A stretch of DNA of 64,000 bases from an uncultured Bacteroidales bacterium (GTDB taxonomy: Bacteria; Bacteroidota; Bacteroidia; Bacteroidales; Bacteroidaceae), in contig CALCYA010000096.1 in the NCBI GenBank assembly GCA_937906165.1, forward strand, positions 1 to 64,000, in the 5' to 3' direction. Shown one piece after another: positions 35,101-44,116 of the stretch (the stretch's first letter is position 1; every line of letters begins with the position of its first letter). The position numbers and the translations under genes are program-made. The notes beneath the pieces were generated by a model that did no database searches, was not told where the DNA came from, and was given only the letters and a program-made list of their open reading frames with translations.

Positions 35101-36218
35101 TCGGTTTTGAAATGCAGTTGCCTTCTGAACTCTGCAACTATACATATTATGGCCGTGGTCCATGGAACAACTACAATGACCGTTGCGACGGAGCGTATGT
35201 ACAGCAGTTCAATAGCACTGTTGCTGACCAGTTCGTTCCGTTCCCCAAGCCACAGGATATGGCAAACCGCGAGGATGTACGTTGGGCAGCGCTCACAAAT
35301 GCACAGGGTAATGGTGTGATGTTCGTTTCTACTGAGGGCATGTGTACAAGCGCGCTTCCTTGGAATGCTGTCGAGATGACCGAGGCGGGCCACCCGCACC
35401 AGTTGCCTGCTTCTTCAGGTACATGGCTAAATATTGATACCAAGGTTACCGGTCTCGGCGGTGCAAGCTGCGGTCAGGGTTTTGCTCTCGACCATCAGCT
35501 CGTAAAGGGCGGCGAGAATATCATGGGCTTTATCATGCGTCCTGTAAAGGCCGGTGACGACTATGTTGCAAAGGCTGATGTGAAGGCATCCGGTGCTACT
35601 CCTGTCCTTGTTTCACGCGACCTCCGCGGTATTGTCAAGATGTCTTGCAACAAGCCCGGTTCCGAGATATATTATAAGGTAAACAACAAGGGCAAGGCTA
35701 TCAAGTATACAGGGCCTGTCGACCTCAACGCAGGCGGTAGCGTAACTGTTTGGGAGAAGTCAGCATCTGACCTCAAGGCTACATACAGCTATGAGAAGAT
35801 TACTTCAGTACCTGTATTCGTGAAGGCCTCTTCAAGTTCGGAGCCGGGTAACGGTCCTGACAGGATGCTTGACGGTGACCCATCGACAATATGGCACTCT
35901 ATGTACTCTGTGACAGTTGCAAACTATCCTCACTGGATTGAGTTTGATGCCAACGATGAGGTTGCAATAAAGGGCTTCAAGTATATGCCTCGTCAGGATG
36001 GCCCCAATGGTAATATCAAGGGTTACAAGCTTGAGGTGAGCGTTGACGGTGAGAACTGGTCATTGGTTGCCGAAGGTGAGTTCCAGAACAATGCCGACAA
36101 GAAGACTGTGCTGTTCAACAAGGCTGTCAAGGCACGTTATGTGCGCTTCACGGCTACAAGTTCACAGAATGGTCAGGACTTTGCGTCAGGTGCGGAGTTT
36201 GAGATTGTCAAGGAGTAA
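32166..36218 (+). CDS. Secreted beta-galactosidase-like GH2 enzyme with F5/8-type C domain
   Basis: A 1350-residue exported glycosidase. A signal peptide (MKKHFVLAVLAAFSLSMGYAQ) is followed by the GH2 sandwich domain (jelly-roll, YRRTFTVPAEWAGRQVYINFDGVDSFFYLWINGK), the Ig-like domain, the TIM barrel and the Bgal small-chain domain. The acid/base Glu is about residue 543 (WSLGNEAGPG) and the nucleophile Glu about 607 (HISEYAHSMGN). After about residue 1130 come an Fn3-associated-like linker (GSEIYYKVNNKGKAIKYTGP) and, from about 1212, a discoidin/F5/8 type C (CBM32-like) module for glycan binding. Upstream codons at 32106 are rejected because the signal peptide defines the start. Plant or host galactosides are likely substrates. 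No SusC/D pair is adjacent. Confidence 0.93.
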   Translation: MKKHFVLAVLAAFSLSMGYAQNLKGFAYGDVEAPRGYSYEKGQKPGIAEWESPGELALNKEQPKAWFFTFGSEESARKVLPENSEYYMSLDGTWSFNWVGNPWERPVDFFKPGFDVSKWDKVQVPMNWNVYGLQADGSQKYGTPVYTNQKVIFHHRVAVGDWKGGVMREPAKEWATYKNRNEVGSYRRTFTVPAEWAGRQVYINFDGVDSFFYLWINGKYVGFSKNSRNLAAFNITKYLVEGENVVAVEVYRNSDGSFLEAQDMFRLPGIFRTVSLTSTNPVELRDIRVRTDLDAQYKDAVANIEVDVRNLTAKKVKKYQVKAQLYKNALYSDENEIVEGAAMTMPLEQLLAGDTETVKLDMPVADPAKWSAEVPNRYTLVVSLLDKKGRVLETASTYMGFREVEIRETKAEDDEFGLAGRYYYLNGKPIKMKGVNRHENNIHTGHYVTREQMEKEVFLMLQGNINHVRNSHYPDAPYWYYLCDKYGIYLEDEANIESHEYYYDKESLSHVPEFLDAHIARVMEMAHATINSPSVCIWSLGNEAGPGENFVKAYDVLKAFDASRPVQYERNNSIVDMGSNQYPPIAATRNDVKGQNPYVKYPFHISEYAHSMGNAGGGLADYWEAIESTNFYIGGAIWDWADQAFLHYDSIGQSKYYAYGGDFGDRPTDFTFCMNGVMFPDLTPKPEYYEVKKVYQNVGVKMLDNGEVEIFNKRYFNCLCDLDIRFSLWEDGKRIDSYFMPGMKIAPRTAKNVKLKFNKANFAANKEYFVKVEFLLKKDMPWAKKGYVQMDEQLPLKDAVKSAFIADVANNGTKVTVENDKAAAQTILTGADNSFRIVFDNNKGLFYSVDYDGTTILEGGKSMKLSAFRAPVDNDTWFFKPWFAIGLHNLQDSVLSFTSKKNKDGSVVLQYIVRTQAKHQATCNRLPNSSFEIVESEHEMAPNAFHFISNRIWTVYPDGSVELNSVIVGSEASQIVARLGFEMQLPSELCNYTYYGRGPWNNYNDRCDGAYVQQFNSTVADQFVPFPKPQDMANREDVRWAALTNAQGNGVMFVSTEGMCTSALPWNAVEMTEAGHPHQLPASSGTWLNIDTKVTGLGGASCGQGFALDHQLVKGGENIMGFIMRPVKAGDDYVAKADVKASGATPVLVSRDLRGIVKMSCNKPGSEIYYKVNNKGKAIKYTGPVDLNAGGSVTVWEKSASDLKATYSYEKITSVPVFVKASSSSEPGNGPDRMLDGDPSTIWHSMYSVTVANYPHWIEFDANDEVAIKGFKYMPRQDGPNGNIKGYKLEVSVDGENWSLVAEGEFQNNADKKTVLFNKAVKARYVRFTATSSQNGQDFASGAEFEIVKE

Positions 36219-36225
36219 TCGATTC

Positions 36226-36253
36226 GTGCATTCCGGCTGTGGCCGGAATGCAC
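36226..36253 (+). terminator. Terminator of the GH2 gene
   Basis: A perfect 12-bp stem, GTGCATTCCGGC with its complement, loop TGTG, followed by TTGCTTTATATTTTT. Confidence 0.8.
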
Positions 36254-36336
36254 TTGCTTTATATTTTTCGTGTGAACAGTTATCTTGTTATCCCCGCTTT
36301 AACGGGTGGTTTTTGGTCAATTAAATTATAATTGCA

Positions 36337-37920
36337 ATGAGAAAAAATACAGTTGTCTTAATGCTGATTGCAGCATTTGCTCTGTTTTTTGTTTCTTGTG
36401 AGAATTCAAACAAAAAACAGTACGAAGTGATACCGGACGGCGCAGCAGCGCTTGTAAAGGCTAATTTGGGAAATGTCGTCAATGAGTCGGAAATCCTGGA
36501 GGTTTCTATGGTAAGGACTGCTCTTGATTTTTTGGTTAACACAATGCCGAAGGAGTCACGTGATATGTTCAGGGAAATCATTACGGATCCTACCAAATCG
36601 GGTATCGATGTGAATGAACCGATGGTGATGTCTGTCGCTGCCCATCCCGTAGAGGTTGTAGTGTCAATGGCAATGTCGGACAAGAACCGTTTTGTCGAGG
36701 TCTTTGAGGCTGTTGCTGACGGTACAGGTGTGGAACTTGTAGAAGAGAATGGAATAACAAAAGTTGATTTGGGTTATGCCGGAAATGATGAACTTGATGT
36801 TGCTTTTGACTCAGAAGTCCTGGTTATGGTATTCAGCGAGAGCGGTAGTGCCGATGCAGAATATTATATGACTCTTGACAAGGGCAGACAGGCTGTGAAT
36901 AACGATAAGTATACCGGGTTCTTTGCTTCTCTCAGCGACGCTTCGGCTTTCCTTGATTTTACATCAATTATGGATGCTGCATCGAATAGGAGATACATGA
37001 GTGAGAATGAGAAGGCCCTTATGGAGATGTATGCTTCTTACGACCTTTCTTTTCTCATGGATTTGGACTTCGAGGACGGATATTCAGAGGTCGCTACCAA
37101 GGTTTTCGCTTCGGATGAATATATCAAGAGAATTGAAGCGTGTTGGATGAAACCTGACGGCAGGTTCCTTGGATTTGTACCTTATGATGCTGTCGGAACA
37201 CTTAATATCGCAACCGACTTCGGAAAGGCTTGCGAAGCGTATCCGGAGTATATGCAGGAACTGCTTCCGATGATACAGGAACTTGGCTTTACCGAGGAAA
37301 TGCTCAAGTCTTTTGCCGGTGATATTATGTTTGCAGTTCTGCAACCTGAAAAATTAGGTTCTCAGGAGTTGCCGCAGATGATGTTTGCTGTAGAGTGTAA
37401 AGGACGCGATGCCTTTGATGCTTTTATTGCATTGTTGGCCGACGAGGATTTGAGCCTGGTAGACAACGATGTTTATGCACTTGGTTTGAACAGGTACTAT
37501 GATCGTAGTTCCGGTGAATTTGTGTCTGGAGGGTATGACTATTATCTGATGTATAAGGATGATGCAATCTTTGTACTTCCCGAGAATATCTATAGCGAGG
37601 TTGTCGTGGATGGCGAATTGAAGGCACTTGACAGGAATATAACTGACAATGATTGCTTTGCTGCACTCGAAAAGTCCGGCTTTGTGGGTGATTTCAAAGC
37701 CATTGTCTCCTTGTATAAGGATATGGTAACCAGAATTTCACCGGATGATAAAATGGCTCTGAATGTTCTGGGCATTTTTGAGAATGTAGAGTTCGTAATG
37801 GAGAATGCGACAGAAACCAACTTCAGAATCAACATGGTTGACAAGGATACGAATTTCCTCAAGCAGATTGTTGATGAGGTAATGGCTATTGCCTCATCTG
37901 TGGCAATGGGCGGTTTCTGA
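36337..37920 (+). CDS. DUF4836 family lipoprotein
   Basis: A 527-residue lipoprotein: the hydrophobic leader ends in a lipobox (LFFVSC) with the lipid-bearing Cys at 21, followed by EN, so outer-membrane sorting is plausible. The rest matches the Bacteroidetes DUF4836 pattern: YEVIPDGAAALVKANLGNVV near the N-terminus, and repeated acidic segments with AFLDFTSIMDAA and an alternation of alpha/beta units. Function unknown. An ABC ATPase and permease follow after 15 and 6 bases, so the three probably form one envelope-related operon. Confidence 0.83.
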   Translation: MRKNTVVLMLIAAFALFFVSCENSNKKQYEVIPDGAAALVKANLGNVVNESEILEVSMVRTALDFLVNTMPKESRDMFREIITDPTKSGIDVNEPMVMSVAAHPVEVVVSMAMSDKNRFVEVFEAVADGTGVELVEENGITKVDLGYAGNDELDVAFDSEVLVMVFSESGSADAEYYMTLDKGRQAVNNDKYTGFFASLSDASAFLDFTSIMDAASNRRYMSENEKALMEMYASYDLSFLMDLDFEDGYSEVATKVFASDEYIKRIEACWMKPDGRFLGFVPYDAVGTLNIATDFGKACEAYPEYMQELLPMIQELGFTEEMLKSFAGDIMFAVLQPEKLGSQELPQMMFAVECKGRDAFDAFIALLADEDLSLVDNDVYALGLNRYYDRSSGEFVSGGYDYYLMYKDDAIFVLPENIYSEVVVDGELKALDRNITDNDCFAALEKSGFVGDFKAIVSLYKDMVTRISPDDKMALNVLGIFENVEFVMENATETNFRINMVDKDTNFLKQIVDEVMAIASSVAMGGF

Positions 37921-37935
37921 TAATGTGGACATGTA

Positions 37936-38595
37936 ATGATTGAGCGGATTAAATTCAATAATGTAAACCTCAAGGCTTTTGCCGATGTATCTGATGCCGG
38001 TGCATCGTCAGAAGTCTGGGGTTCTGTCGTTGAATTCCTGAAAGGTAAATCATATCTTGTAGAGGCTGGGTCCGGCCGTGGAAAAAGTTCTTTCTGTACC
38101 TTCCTGTATGCTCTAAGGAGTGATTATACGGGACAAATAACAGTAGTTGACAGTGACCGTGGTGAGTTGCCGTTACAGGAGTGTGATGCAGTGTCTTTGC
38201 GCCGCACTTCCCTCTCGATCATGTTCCAAGACCTCAGACTTTTCCCGGAACTATCTTCGGTAGACAACGTGTTGTTGAACAACCAGCTGACCGGTTACAC
38301 CAATGAGGATGAGGTCCGTTCAATGCTGACACGTTTGGGGCTCGGAGAGAAACTTGACACTCCTTGCGGACAACTCTCGTTCGGTCAGCAACAGAGAGTC
38401 GCGTTTGTACGCTCATTATGCCAACCGTTTGATTTTATATTGCTTGATGAGCCTATAAGCCATCTTGATGGGCACAATGCTGCTATTATGGCAGAGATGT
38501 TACGCGAACGTCAGCAGAAGGATGGTGTGGGAGTCATAGTTACTTCAATAGGGTATAGGTTACCTTATGAGTATGATTATGTATATAACTTGTAG
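37936..38595 (+). CDS. ABC transporter ATP-binding protein (FtsE/LolD-like)
   Basis: A 219-residue nucleotide-binding subunit. Walker A is GSGRGKSS (about 45-52), the Q-loop is FQDLRLFPELSSVDN, the signature is LSFGQQQR (147-154) rather than LSGGQ, Walker B is ILLDEP (168-173) and the D-loop SHLDG. The switch His after Walker B is missing: VTSIGYR stands where VTHD would be expected. The organisation matches MacB/LolD/FtsE ATPases that move lipoproteins or act on the cell wall rather than import solutes. It pairs with the permease 6 bases downstream. The altered motifs leave its catalytic strength uncertain. Confidence 0.85.
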   Translation: MIERIKFNNVNLKAFADVSDAGASSEVWGSVVEFLKGKSYLVEAGSGRGKSSFCTFLYALRSDYTGQITVVDSDRGELPLQECDAVSLRRTSLSIMFQDLRLFPELSSVDNVLLNNQLTGYTNEDEVRSMLTRLGLGEKLDTPCGQLSFGQQQRVAFVRSLCQPFDFILLDEPISHLDGHNAAIMAEMLRERQQKDGVGVIVTSIGYRLPYEYDYVYNL

Positions 38596-38601
38596 CAAGG
38601 A

Positions 38602-39825
38602 ATGAGATTGTTGTTCAGACTCTTGAAGCAGAATGTCAGCGTATGGCAGATAGTCGGGTTCATTGTCGTGAATCTGATAGGAGGTGTCATTGTTCTTGCC
38701 GGTACACAGGCTTTGGCCGATTTCAACTCTTTTGCCGGTGGCGAAGATGAACTCATGTCAAAAGGCTGTGTGGTAATTACGAAGCCTGTAAAGACAACAA
38801 ATACTATCGGGAACCTTATGGGATTGCGTCCCTCATTCTCAAAGAAAGAGATTGAGGAACTTGAGGACCTTGCATCGGTCTCTGCTGTAGGGGAGTTCAA
38901 TACACTGATGTTCGAGGTGAAGGCTGCGTTTGCAATCGGTGATGCAAGGATAAGGACTGATATATTCCTTGATGCTGTACCCGATGAGTTTGTCATGAAG
39001 GATTTTACTCCTGTGGGTGAATCATCGGTAGAGTGGAGTGCAACACCTGACTGTGACACCATTCCCTTGATTATACCTCGTAATTATATGAATCTGTATA
39101 ATTACGGTTTTGCGGCTTCAAAGGGATTGCCGCAACTCAGTGATGAACTGGTTGAGGTTTTCCCCATCAAGCTTATATTCCAGCCGGGTGACAGGAATAT
39201 CGTTTACAATGCCAAGGTATGCGGCTTTTCGAATAAGCTGAATACTATTCTTGTTCCATGGGATTTTCTGCAACAGATGAACAGGAAATATGCTCCTGAT
39301 GAACGTAACGCACCGGCCCGCCTTGTCCTTACTACTGATGCGAGTGAATTTGAGCAGTCAATATTTGATTATATCGCCGAAAAGGAGTATCTTGTCGAGG
39401 GTGATGCTTCGCACGTGCGTCTGCAATCGTTTGTATACACTCTCTTGTGGGTTGTCATAGGAATAGGCTTTGTCTTCTCGTTCCTTGCTTTCCTGCTGTT
39501 GGTCGTGAGCGTGCTGTTGCTCATTGAGAAGAACAAGGAAAAGATTGCCAACCTCTTTTGTTTGGGATACAGCATCGGCGAAATTGCAAGGTGCTATCAG
39601 CTTCTGGCACTCTCTGTCGATGTGCTTGTGTGGATTGTTGCGGCAATTGCTGCATCAATGATATATCCGTTGTTCTCGGATTTTATGGTGAATGTATCTC
39701 CTGGCTTCGTTCCGGTATCCTTGTTTGGGATGTGGGGCGTGGCATTTGGTCTGGCATTTCTGTTTGCGGCATTGCATTCGGTTGCCGTGACAGGTCAGAT
39801 TAGGAGAATTTGCCGAAGTAAATGA
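38602..39825 (+). CDS. FtsX/LolC-type ABC permease
   Basis: A 407-residue inner-membrane protein with the MacB/FtsX layout: one membrane helix at the N-terminus (about 14-36), a ~240-residue periplasmic domain, and three helices near the C-terminus (about 280-310, 335-358, 370-395) with the FtsX-type loop NLFCLGYSIGEIARCYQLLAL. Such permeases are mechanotransmission or lipoprotein-release subunits. With the DUF4836 lipoprotein upstream, a role in lipoprotein handling or envelope signalling is reasonable but unproven. Confidence 0.83.
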   Translation: MRLLFRLLKQNVSVWQIVGFIVVNLIGGVIVLAGTQALADFNSFAGGEDELMSKGCVVITKPVKTTNTIGNLMGLRPSFSKKEIEELEDLASVSAVGEFNTLMFEVKAAFAIGDARIRTDIFLDAVPDEFVMKDFTPVGESSVEWSATPDCDTIPLIIPRNYMNLYNYGFAASKGLPQLSDELVEVFPIKLIFQPGDRNIVYNAKVCGFSNKLNTILVPWDFLQQMNRKYAPDERNAPARLVLTTDASEFEQSIFDYIAEKEYLVEGDASHVRLQSFVYTLLWVVIGIGFVFSFLAFLLLVVSVLLLIEKNKEKIANLFCLGYSIGEIARCYQLLALSVDVLVWIVAAIAASMIYPLFSDFMVNVSPGFVPVSLFGMWGVAFGLAFLFAALHSVAVTGQIRRICRSK

Positions 39826-39848
39826 ATAAACTATAAATCTATACGATA

Positions 39849-40739
39849 ATGAAAGGAATTGTTCTTGCCGGTGGTTCAGGCACACGCCTTTATCCAATTA
39901 CCAAGGGTGTAAGCAAACAGTTGTTGCCCATATATGACAAGCCGATGATATATTATCCAGTATCGGTGCTGATGCGTGCGGGTATTAGGGATATACTTAT
40001 AATATCTACGCCCTATGACTTGCCTTCGTTCAAACGTCTGTTGGGTGACGGAAGTGACTATGGTGTGCATTTCGAGTATGCCGAGCAACCTTCTCCCGAT
40101 GGTCTTGCACAGGCATTCATCATTGGTGAAAAGTTTATCGGTGATGATTCCGTATGCCTTGTGCTCGGTGACAACATATTCCACGGTGCCGGTTTTTCCG
40201 CTTTGTTGAAAGAGGCTGTGAGAGCTGCCGAGGAGGATTCCAAGGCTACAGTGTTCGGTTATTGGGTGGATGATCCCGAACGTTACGGAGTTGCTGAGTT
40301 CGATAAGGAGGGTAACTGTCTCTCTATTGTCGAGAAACCGCAGCACCCAAAGTCGAACTATGCTGTTGTCGGTCTCTATTTCTACCCGAACAAAGTCGTT
40401 GAGGTTGCAAAGAGTATAAAGCCGTCAGCTCGTGGCGAGCTTGAGATAACTACCGTGAACCAGCATTTCCTCAATGACGGGGAACTGAAGGTGCAGACAT
40501 TACAGCGCGGCTTTGCATGGTTGGATACCGGTACGCATGACTCTCTTGCCGAGGCATCAATCTTTGTGGAGGTGATAGAGAAACGTCAGGGACTCAAGAT
40601 TGCCTGTCTTGAAGGAATTGCATACCGTATGGGGTGGATATCTGCAGAGAGGCTTGTTGAGATAGCACAGCCTATGATAAAGAACCAGTACGGGCAGTAT
40701 CTTTTGAAAATAGCTAAGGAGCAGAATACTCCGGAATGA
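39849..40739 (+). CDS. rmlA: Glucose-1-phosphate thymidylyltransferase
   Basis: First step to dTDP-L-rhamnose: glucose-1-phosphate plus dTTP gives dTDP-glucose. The 296 residues match Rml[19 protein letters not shown] is the nucleotide-binding signature (GGxGTRLxP), followed by [23 protein letters not shown] and the product-binding TGTHDSL. It is the first of four consecutive pathway genes (rmlA-C-D-B) with gaps of 4-16 bases, located 23 bases after the ABC permease. Confidence 0.96.
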   Translation: MKGIVLAGGSGTRLYPITKGVSKQLLPIYDKPMIYYPVSVLMRAGIRDILIISTPYDLPSFKRLLGDGSDYGVHFEYAEQPSPDGLAQAFIIGEKFIGDDSVCLVLGDNIFHGAGFSALLKEAVRAAEEDSKATVFGYWVDDPERYGVAEFDKEGNCLSIVEKPQHPKSNYAVVGLYFYPNKVVEVAKSIKPSARGELEITTVNQHFLNDGELKVQTLQRGFAWLDTGTHDSLAEASIFVEVIEKRQGLKIACLEGIAYRMGWISAERLVEIAQPMIKNQYGQYLLKIAKEQNTPE

Positions 40740-40755
40740 AAAATTGGAATTTGCG

Positions 40756-41325
40756 ATGAATATAATAAAAACAGAAATAGAGGGGCTGGTGATTGTAGAA
40801 CCTCGTATTTTCAGGGATGACAGAGGTTATTTCTATGAATCATTCTCGCAACGTGAGTTTGAGGAGGAGGTCTGCCGTACCGCATTCGTGCAGGATAACC
40901 AGTCAATGTCGTCATATGGTGTGGTGAGGGGATTGCATTTCCAGAAACCACCTTTCTGCCAGAGCAAGCTTGTGCGTTGCATCAAGGGGGCAGTGCTGGA
41001 CGTCGCAGTAGACATCCGCAAGGGTTCACCGACATTCGGCAAATATGTGGCTGTGGAACTGACAGAAGATAACCATCGCCAGTTCTTTGTTCCGCGTGGC
41101 TTTGCACACGGCTTTGCTGTGTTGAGTGAGGTGGCTGTGTTCCAGTATAAGTGCGATAACTATTATAATAAGGAGAGTGAGGGAACAATTGCATGGAACG
41201 ATGAGCAGATAGCCGTTGACTGGAGACTGCCTTCAGAAAAGGTTATCCTTTCGGAGAAAGACAAGCTAAGCAAGCCTCTTGCCGAGGCGGAGTTCCTGTT
41301 TGACTATAACGAAAAATTGTATTGA
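40756..41325 (+). CDS. rmlC: dTDP-4-dehydrorhamnose 3,5-epimerase
   Basis: Epimerises C3 and C5 of dTDP-4-keto-6-deoxyglucose. The 189-residue cupin shows RIFRDDRGYFYESF, RGLHFQKPPFCQSKLVRC with the catalytic His, DVAVDIRKGSPTFGK and FVPRGFAHGFAVLSE. The ATG at 40756 (MNIIKTEIEG) is preferred over an in-frame TTG at 40744. The third pathway step by order of reaction, second by position. Confidence 0.95.
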   Translation: MNIIKTEIEGLVIVEPRIFRDDRGYFYESFSQREFEEEVCRTAFVQDNQSMSSYGVVRGLHFQKPPFCQSKLVRCIKGAVLDVAVDIRKGSPTFGKYVAVELTEDNHRQFFVPRGFAHGFAVLSEVAVFQYKCDNYYNKESEGTIAWNDEQIAVDWRLPSEKVILSEKDKLSKPLAEAEFLFDYNEKLY

Positions 41326-41329
41326 CATA

Positions 41330-42199
41330 ATGAATATTCTTGTTACAGGGGCCAATGGCCAGTTGGGTTGCGAGATGCGCCGCCTTGGTGCGGTTTCTCC
41401 CAATAACTACATCTTTACCGATGTTGCCGAGTTGGATATAACAGATAGTGATGCTGTAATGCGTGTGGTAAAGGAGTGTACAGTTGAGGCTATAGTGAAC
41501 TGTGCTGCATATACAAACGTGGACAAGGCCGAGAGTGATGAGGATATGGCAGAGCTCATAAATGCTGTAGCTGTAGGTAATCTTGCCCGTGCCATGAAAG
41601 AGGTTGGAGGTACGCTCTTTCATGTTTCTACCGATTATGTGTTCGGTCGTGGGGGAAACACTCCCCGTACGGAGGATATGCCACTTGATCCGCTTGGCGT
41701 CTATGGCCGTACGAAACTGCATGGTGAGGAGGCTATCGCGCAGAGCGGATGCAAGGCGCTCATATTCCGTACAGCATGGCTGTACAGTGAGTTCGGGAAC
41801 AACTTCCTTAAGACGATGATGCGCCTGACAGCCGAGAGAGAGCAGATTAACGTTGTGTTTGATCAGGTAGGTACTCCTACATATGCCGGTGACCTTGCGC
41901 TTGCGATATTCTCTATCATTGAGGCTGGGGTGTATGAGGGTAACGAGGGTATATATCATTTCTCGGATGAGGGTGTCTGCTCATGGTATGATTTTGCTGT
42001 TGAGATTGCAGCGGCCGCAGGCAACACTTCTTGCCGTATAAACCCATGTCACAGCAGTGAGTTCCCGTCACCTGTGACCCGTCCGCCTTACTCGGTACTC
42101 GACAAGACAAAGATAAAGAATACATTTGATATCGATATTCCGCATTGGCGTGAGTCCATGGAGTATTGTATCAAAAGAATTAAAGCTAACAACAGATAA
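41330..42199 (+). CDS. rmlD: dTDP-4-dehydrorhamnose reductase
   Basis: Last step to dTDP-L-rhamnose, NAD(P)H reduction of the 4-keto group. The 289-residue protein starts with the Rossmann motif VTGANGQLG, has STDYVFGR and the catalytic YGRTK (Tyr-xxx-Lys). It begins 4 bases after rmlC; an in-frame upstream codon at 41279 would overlap rmlC and is rejected. Confidence 0.95.
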   Translation: MNILVTGANGQLGCEMRRLGAVSPNNYIFTDVAELDITDSDAVMRVVKECTVEAIVNCAAYTNVDKAESDEDMAELINAVAVGNLARAMKEVGGTLFHVSTDYVFGRGGNTPRTEDMPLDPLGVYGRTKLHGEEAIAQSGCKALIFRTAWLYSEFGNNFLKTMMRLTAEREQINVVFDQVGTPTYAGDLALAIFSIIEAGVYEGNEGIYHFSDEGVCSWYDFAVEIAAAAGNTSCRINPCHSSEFPSPVTRPPYSVLDKTKIKNTFDIDIPHWRESMEYCIKRIKANNR

Positions 42200-42210
42200 A
42201 TTTATAGGAT

Positions 42211-43347
42211 ATGAAACGCAGTATAATAGTAACCGGCGGTGCCGGCTTTATCGGTAGCCACGTGGTGCGCCTTTTCGTGAACAAGTATCCCGACTATCAT
42301 ATAATAAATGTGGATAAGCTTACATATGCAGGCAACCTTGCAAACCTTAAAGATGTTGAGGATAAACCGAACTATACATTTGTAAAGGCAGATATATGTG
42401 ATTATGAGCTGATGCTGCAGTTGATGAAGGAACATAATGTAGACGGCATAATTCATCTGGCAGCCGAGAGCCATGTGGACCGCTCCATCAAGGATCCGTT
42501 TACCTTTGCGCGTACAAACGTGATAGGTACTCTGTCGCTTTTGCAGGCTGCAAAGGTATATTGGGAATCTTTGCCCGAGAAGTATGAGGGCAAGCGCTTC
42601 TACCATATTTCAACCGATGAGGTATACGGAGCACTTGAGCTGACACATCCCGAGGGTATTGAGCCCCCATTCACAACGACAGCTTCGTCGGGCGAGCATC
42701 ATCTGGCTTATGGTGAGGATTTCTTCTACGAGACAACAAAGTATAATCCTCATAGCCCTTACTCTGCTTCAAAGGCAAGCAGCGACCACTTTGTACGTGC
42801 CTTCCACGATACATACGGAATGCCAACCGTGGTGACAAACTGCTCGAACAATTATGGTCCATACCAGTTCCCCGAAAAGTTGATACCGCTCTTCATAAAC
42901 AACATACGTCACCGTAAACCATTGCCGGTATATGGTAAGGGCGAGAATGTACGTGACTGGTTGTATGTCGTTGACCATGCCCGTGCCATAGATGTGATTT
43001 TCCACAACGGCAAGATTGCCGATACATACAACATCGGCGGCTTCAACGAGTGGAAGAATATCGATATCATAAAGGTGATAATAAGGACCGTTGACCGTAT
43101 GTTGGGCAATCCTGAGGGTGCATCGCTTGACCTCATTACATACGTCACTGACCGTGCAGGGCACGACCTGCGTTATGCCATTGACTCTACAAAGTTGCAG
43201 CGTGAACTCGGTTGGGAGCCCAGCTTGCAGTTCGAGGAGGGTATCGAGAAGACTGTGCAGTGGTATCTTGACAATCAGGAGTGGATGGACAATATCACCA
43301 GCGGTGAGTACGAGAAGTACTATGATGATATGTACAAGAACAGATAA
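42211..43347 (+). CDS. rmlB: dTDP-glucose 4,6-dehydratase
   Basis: Converts dTDP-glucose to dTDP-4-keto-6-deoxyglucose using bound NAD. The 378 residues (a little longer than the usual ~350) include GGAGFIGSHVVRLF, HLAAESHVDRSI, STDEVYGAL with the catalytic Asp-Glu, and YSASKASSD. It is the last gene of the rhamnose set, followed by a strong bidirectional hairpin. Rhamnose produced here may feed either glycosyltransferase cluster in the window. Confidence 0.95.
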   Translation: MKRSIIVTGGAGFIGSHVVRLFVNKYPDYHIINVDKLTYAGNLANLKDVEDKPNYTFVKADICDYELMLQLMKEHNVDGIIHLAAESHVDRSIKDPFTFARTNVIGTLSLLQAAKVYWESLPEKYEGKRFYHISTDEVYGALELTHPEGIEPPFTTTASSGEHHLAYGEDFFYETTKYNPHSPYSASKASSDHFVRAFHDTYGMPTVVTNCSNNYGPYQFPEKLIPLFINNIRHRKPLPVYGKGENVRDWLYVVDHARAIDVIFHNGKIADTYNIGGFNEWKNIDIIKVIIRTVDRMLGNPEGASLDLITYVTDRAGHDLRYAIDSTKLQRELGWEPSLQFEEGIEKTVQWYLDNQEWMDNITSGEYEKYYDDMYKNR

Positions 43348-43380
43348 GATAGAAGTTGGACTTTACATGAAGTCTAAACA

Positions 43381-43416
43381 TAAAAATAACGGTGTCGTCA
43401 GACACCGTTATTTTTA
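43381..43416. terminator. Bidirectional terminator between rmlB and the barrel gene
   Basis: A 16-bp stem (TAAAAATAACGGTGTC with its complement, loop GTCA) flanked by A/T tracts serves the convergent rmlB and the minus-strand outer-membrane protein gene. Confidence 0.85.
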
Positions 43417-43429
43417 TGTTGTTGCTCTC

Positions 43430-44116
43430 TTATTTGAATATCGGTATCGAATATCCGAGCCTGGCTGTTATCGTCTGGTTGGCCGAGCGGCCGAAATCAT
43501 CGAGTTTGGAGTTGTTGAAAATGTCGGCAAGACCATAATAGTAACGTCCTTCAATAAAGAAATTACCGGCTTTTGTCTTCAGCTCAATTCCTGCACCACC
43601 GACTATGCCGTAGTCGAATTTGTTGTAAACTTCCTTGCCGTATACGGGTTGCAGTGTGGCGGGGCGTTCTTCTGGTTTCCAGTTGCCCTCGTATGTCTCA
43701 TTGTCACTGATGAAGAACCCGAACTGCGGGCCCAAATTGATGAAGAACTGGAATCCTTTCTCCTCCTTGCCCCATGACAGGTGTGCCAATAAGGGTATTT
43801 CAATATAGTTCAACTGTCTGTAATATCTGTTGTCGGTACCGTCGTCAAAATCCTCTTCCCAGCCTCGTTGTGAGAAGTTTACCTCTATCTGTGCGGCACA
43901 AATCATACTGAAATACTTCTCGCTGGTGTAGCGCAGGCTTATACCGCCATTGATGCCGTTGAACAGCTTTTGGCGCATTGAAGGCTGGAAATCTACCTTG
44001 TTCAGGTTGAGGCCGCCCGCAACGCCAATCTCAAGCATCCTGCGAGGCTCTTCTATCTGTGCCGATACATTTGCGGCAAACAGTGCTATTGCTATTATGC
44101 TTAAAATTCTTCGCAT
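43430..44116 (-). CDS. PorT-like outer-membrane beta-barrel protein
   Basis: A 228-residue exported protein: signal peptide (ending NVSAQ), then eight or so amphipathic strands such as LEIGVAGGLNLNKVDF, GINGGISLRYTSEKYF, YIEIPLLAHLSWG and FDYGIVGGAGIELKT, ending at YSIPIFK. This is the outer-membrane beta-barrel family 2 (PorT-like) common in Bacteroidetes. True PorT takes part in type IX secretion; this short barrel could as well be a general envelope protein. Its start overlaps the end of the upstream LysM gene by 16 bases, so the two are translated together. Confidence 0.8.
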   Translation of the reverse strand: MRRILSIIAIALFAANVSAQIEEPRRMLEIGVAGGLNLNKVDFQPSMRQKLFNGINGGISLRYTSEKYFSMICAAQIEVNFSQRGWEEDFDDGTDNRYYRQLNYIEIPLLAHLSWGKEEKGFQFFINLGPQFGFFISDNETYEGNWKPEERPATLQPVYGKEVYNKFDYGIVGGAGIELKTKAGNFFIEGRYYYGLADIFNNSKLDDFGRSANQTITARLGYSIPIFK

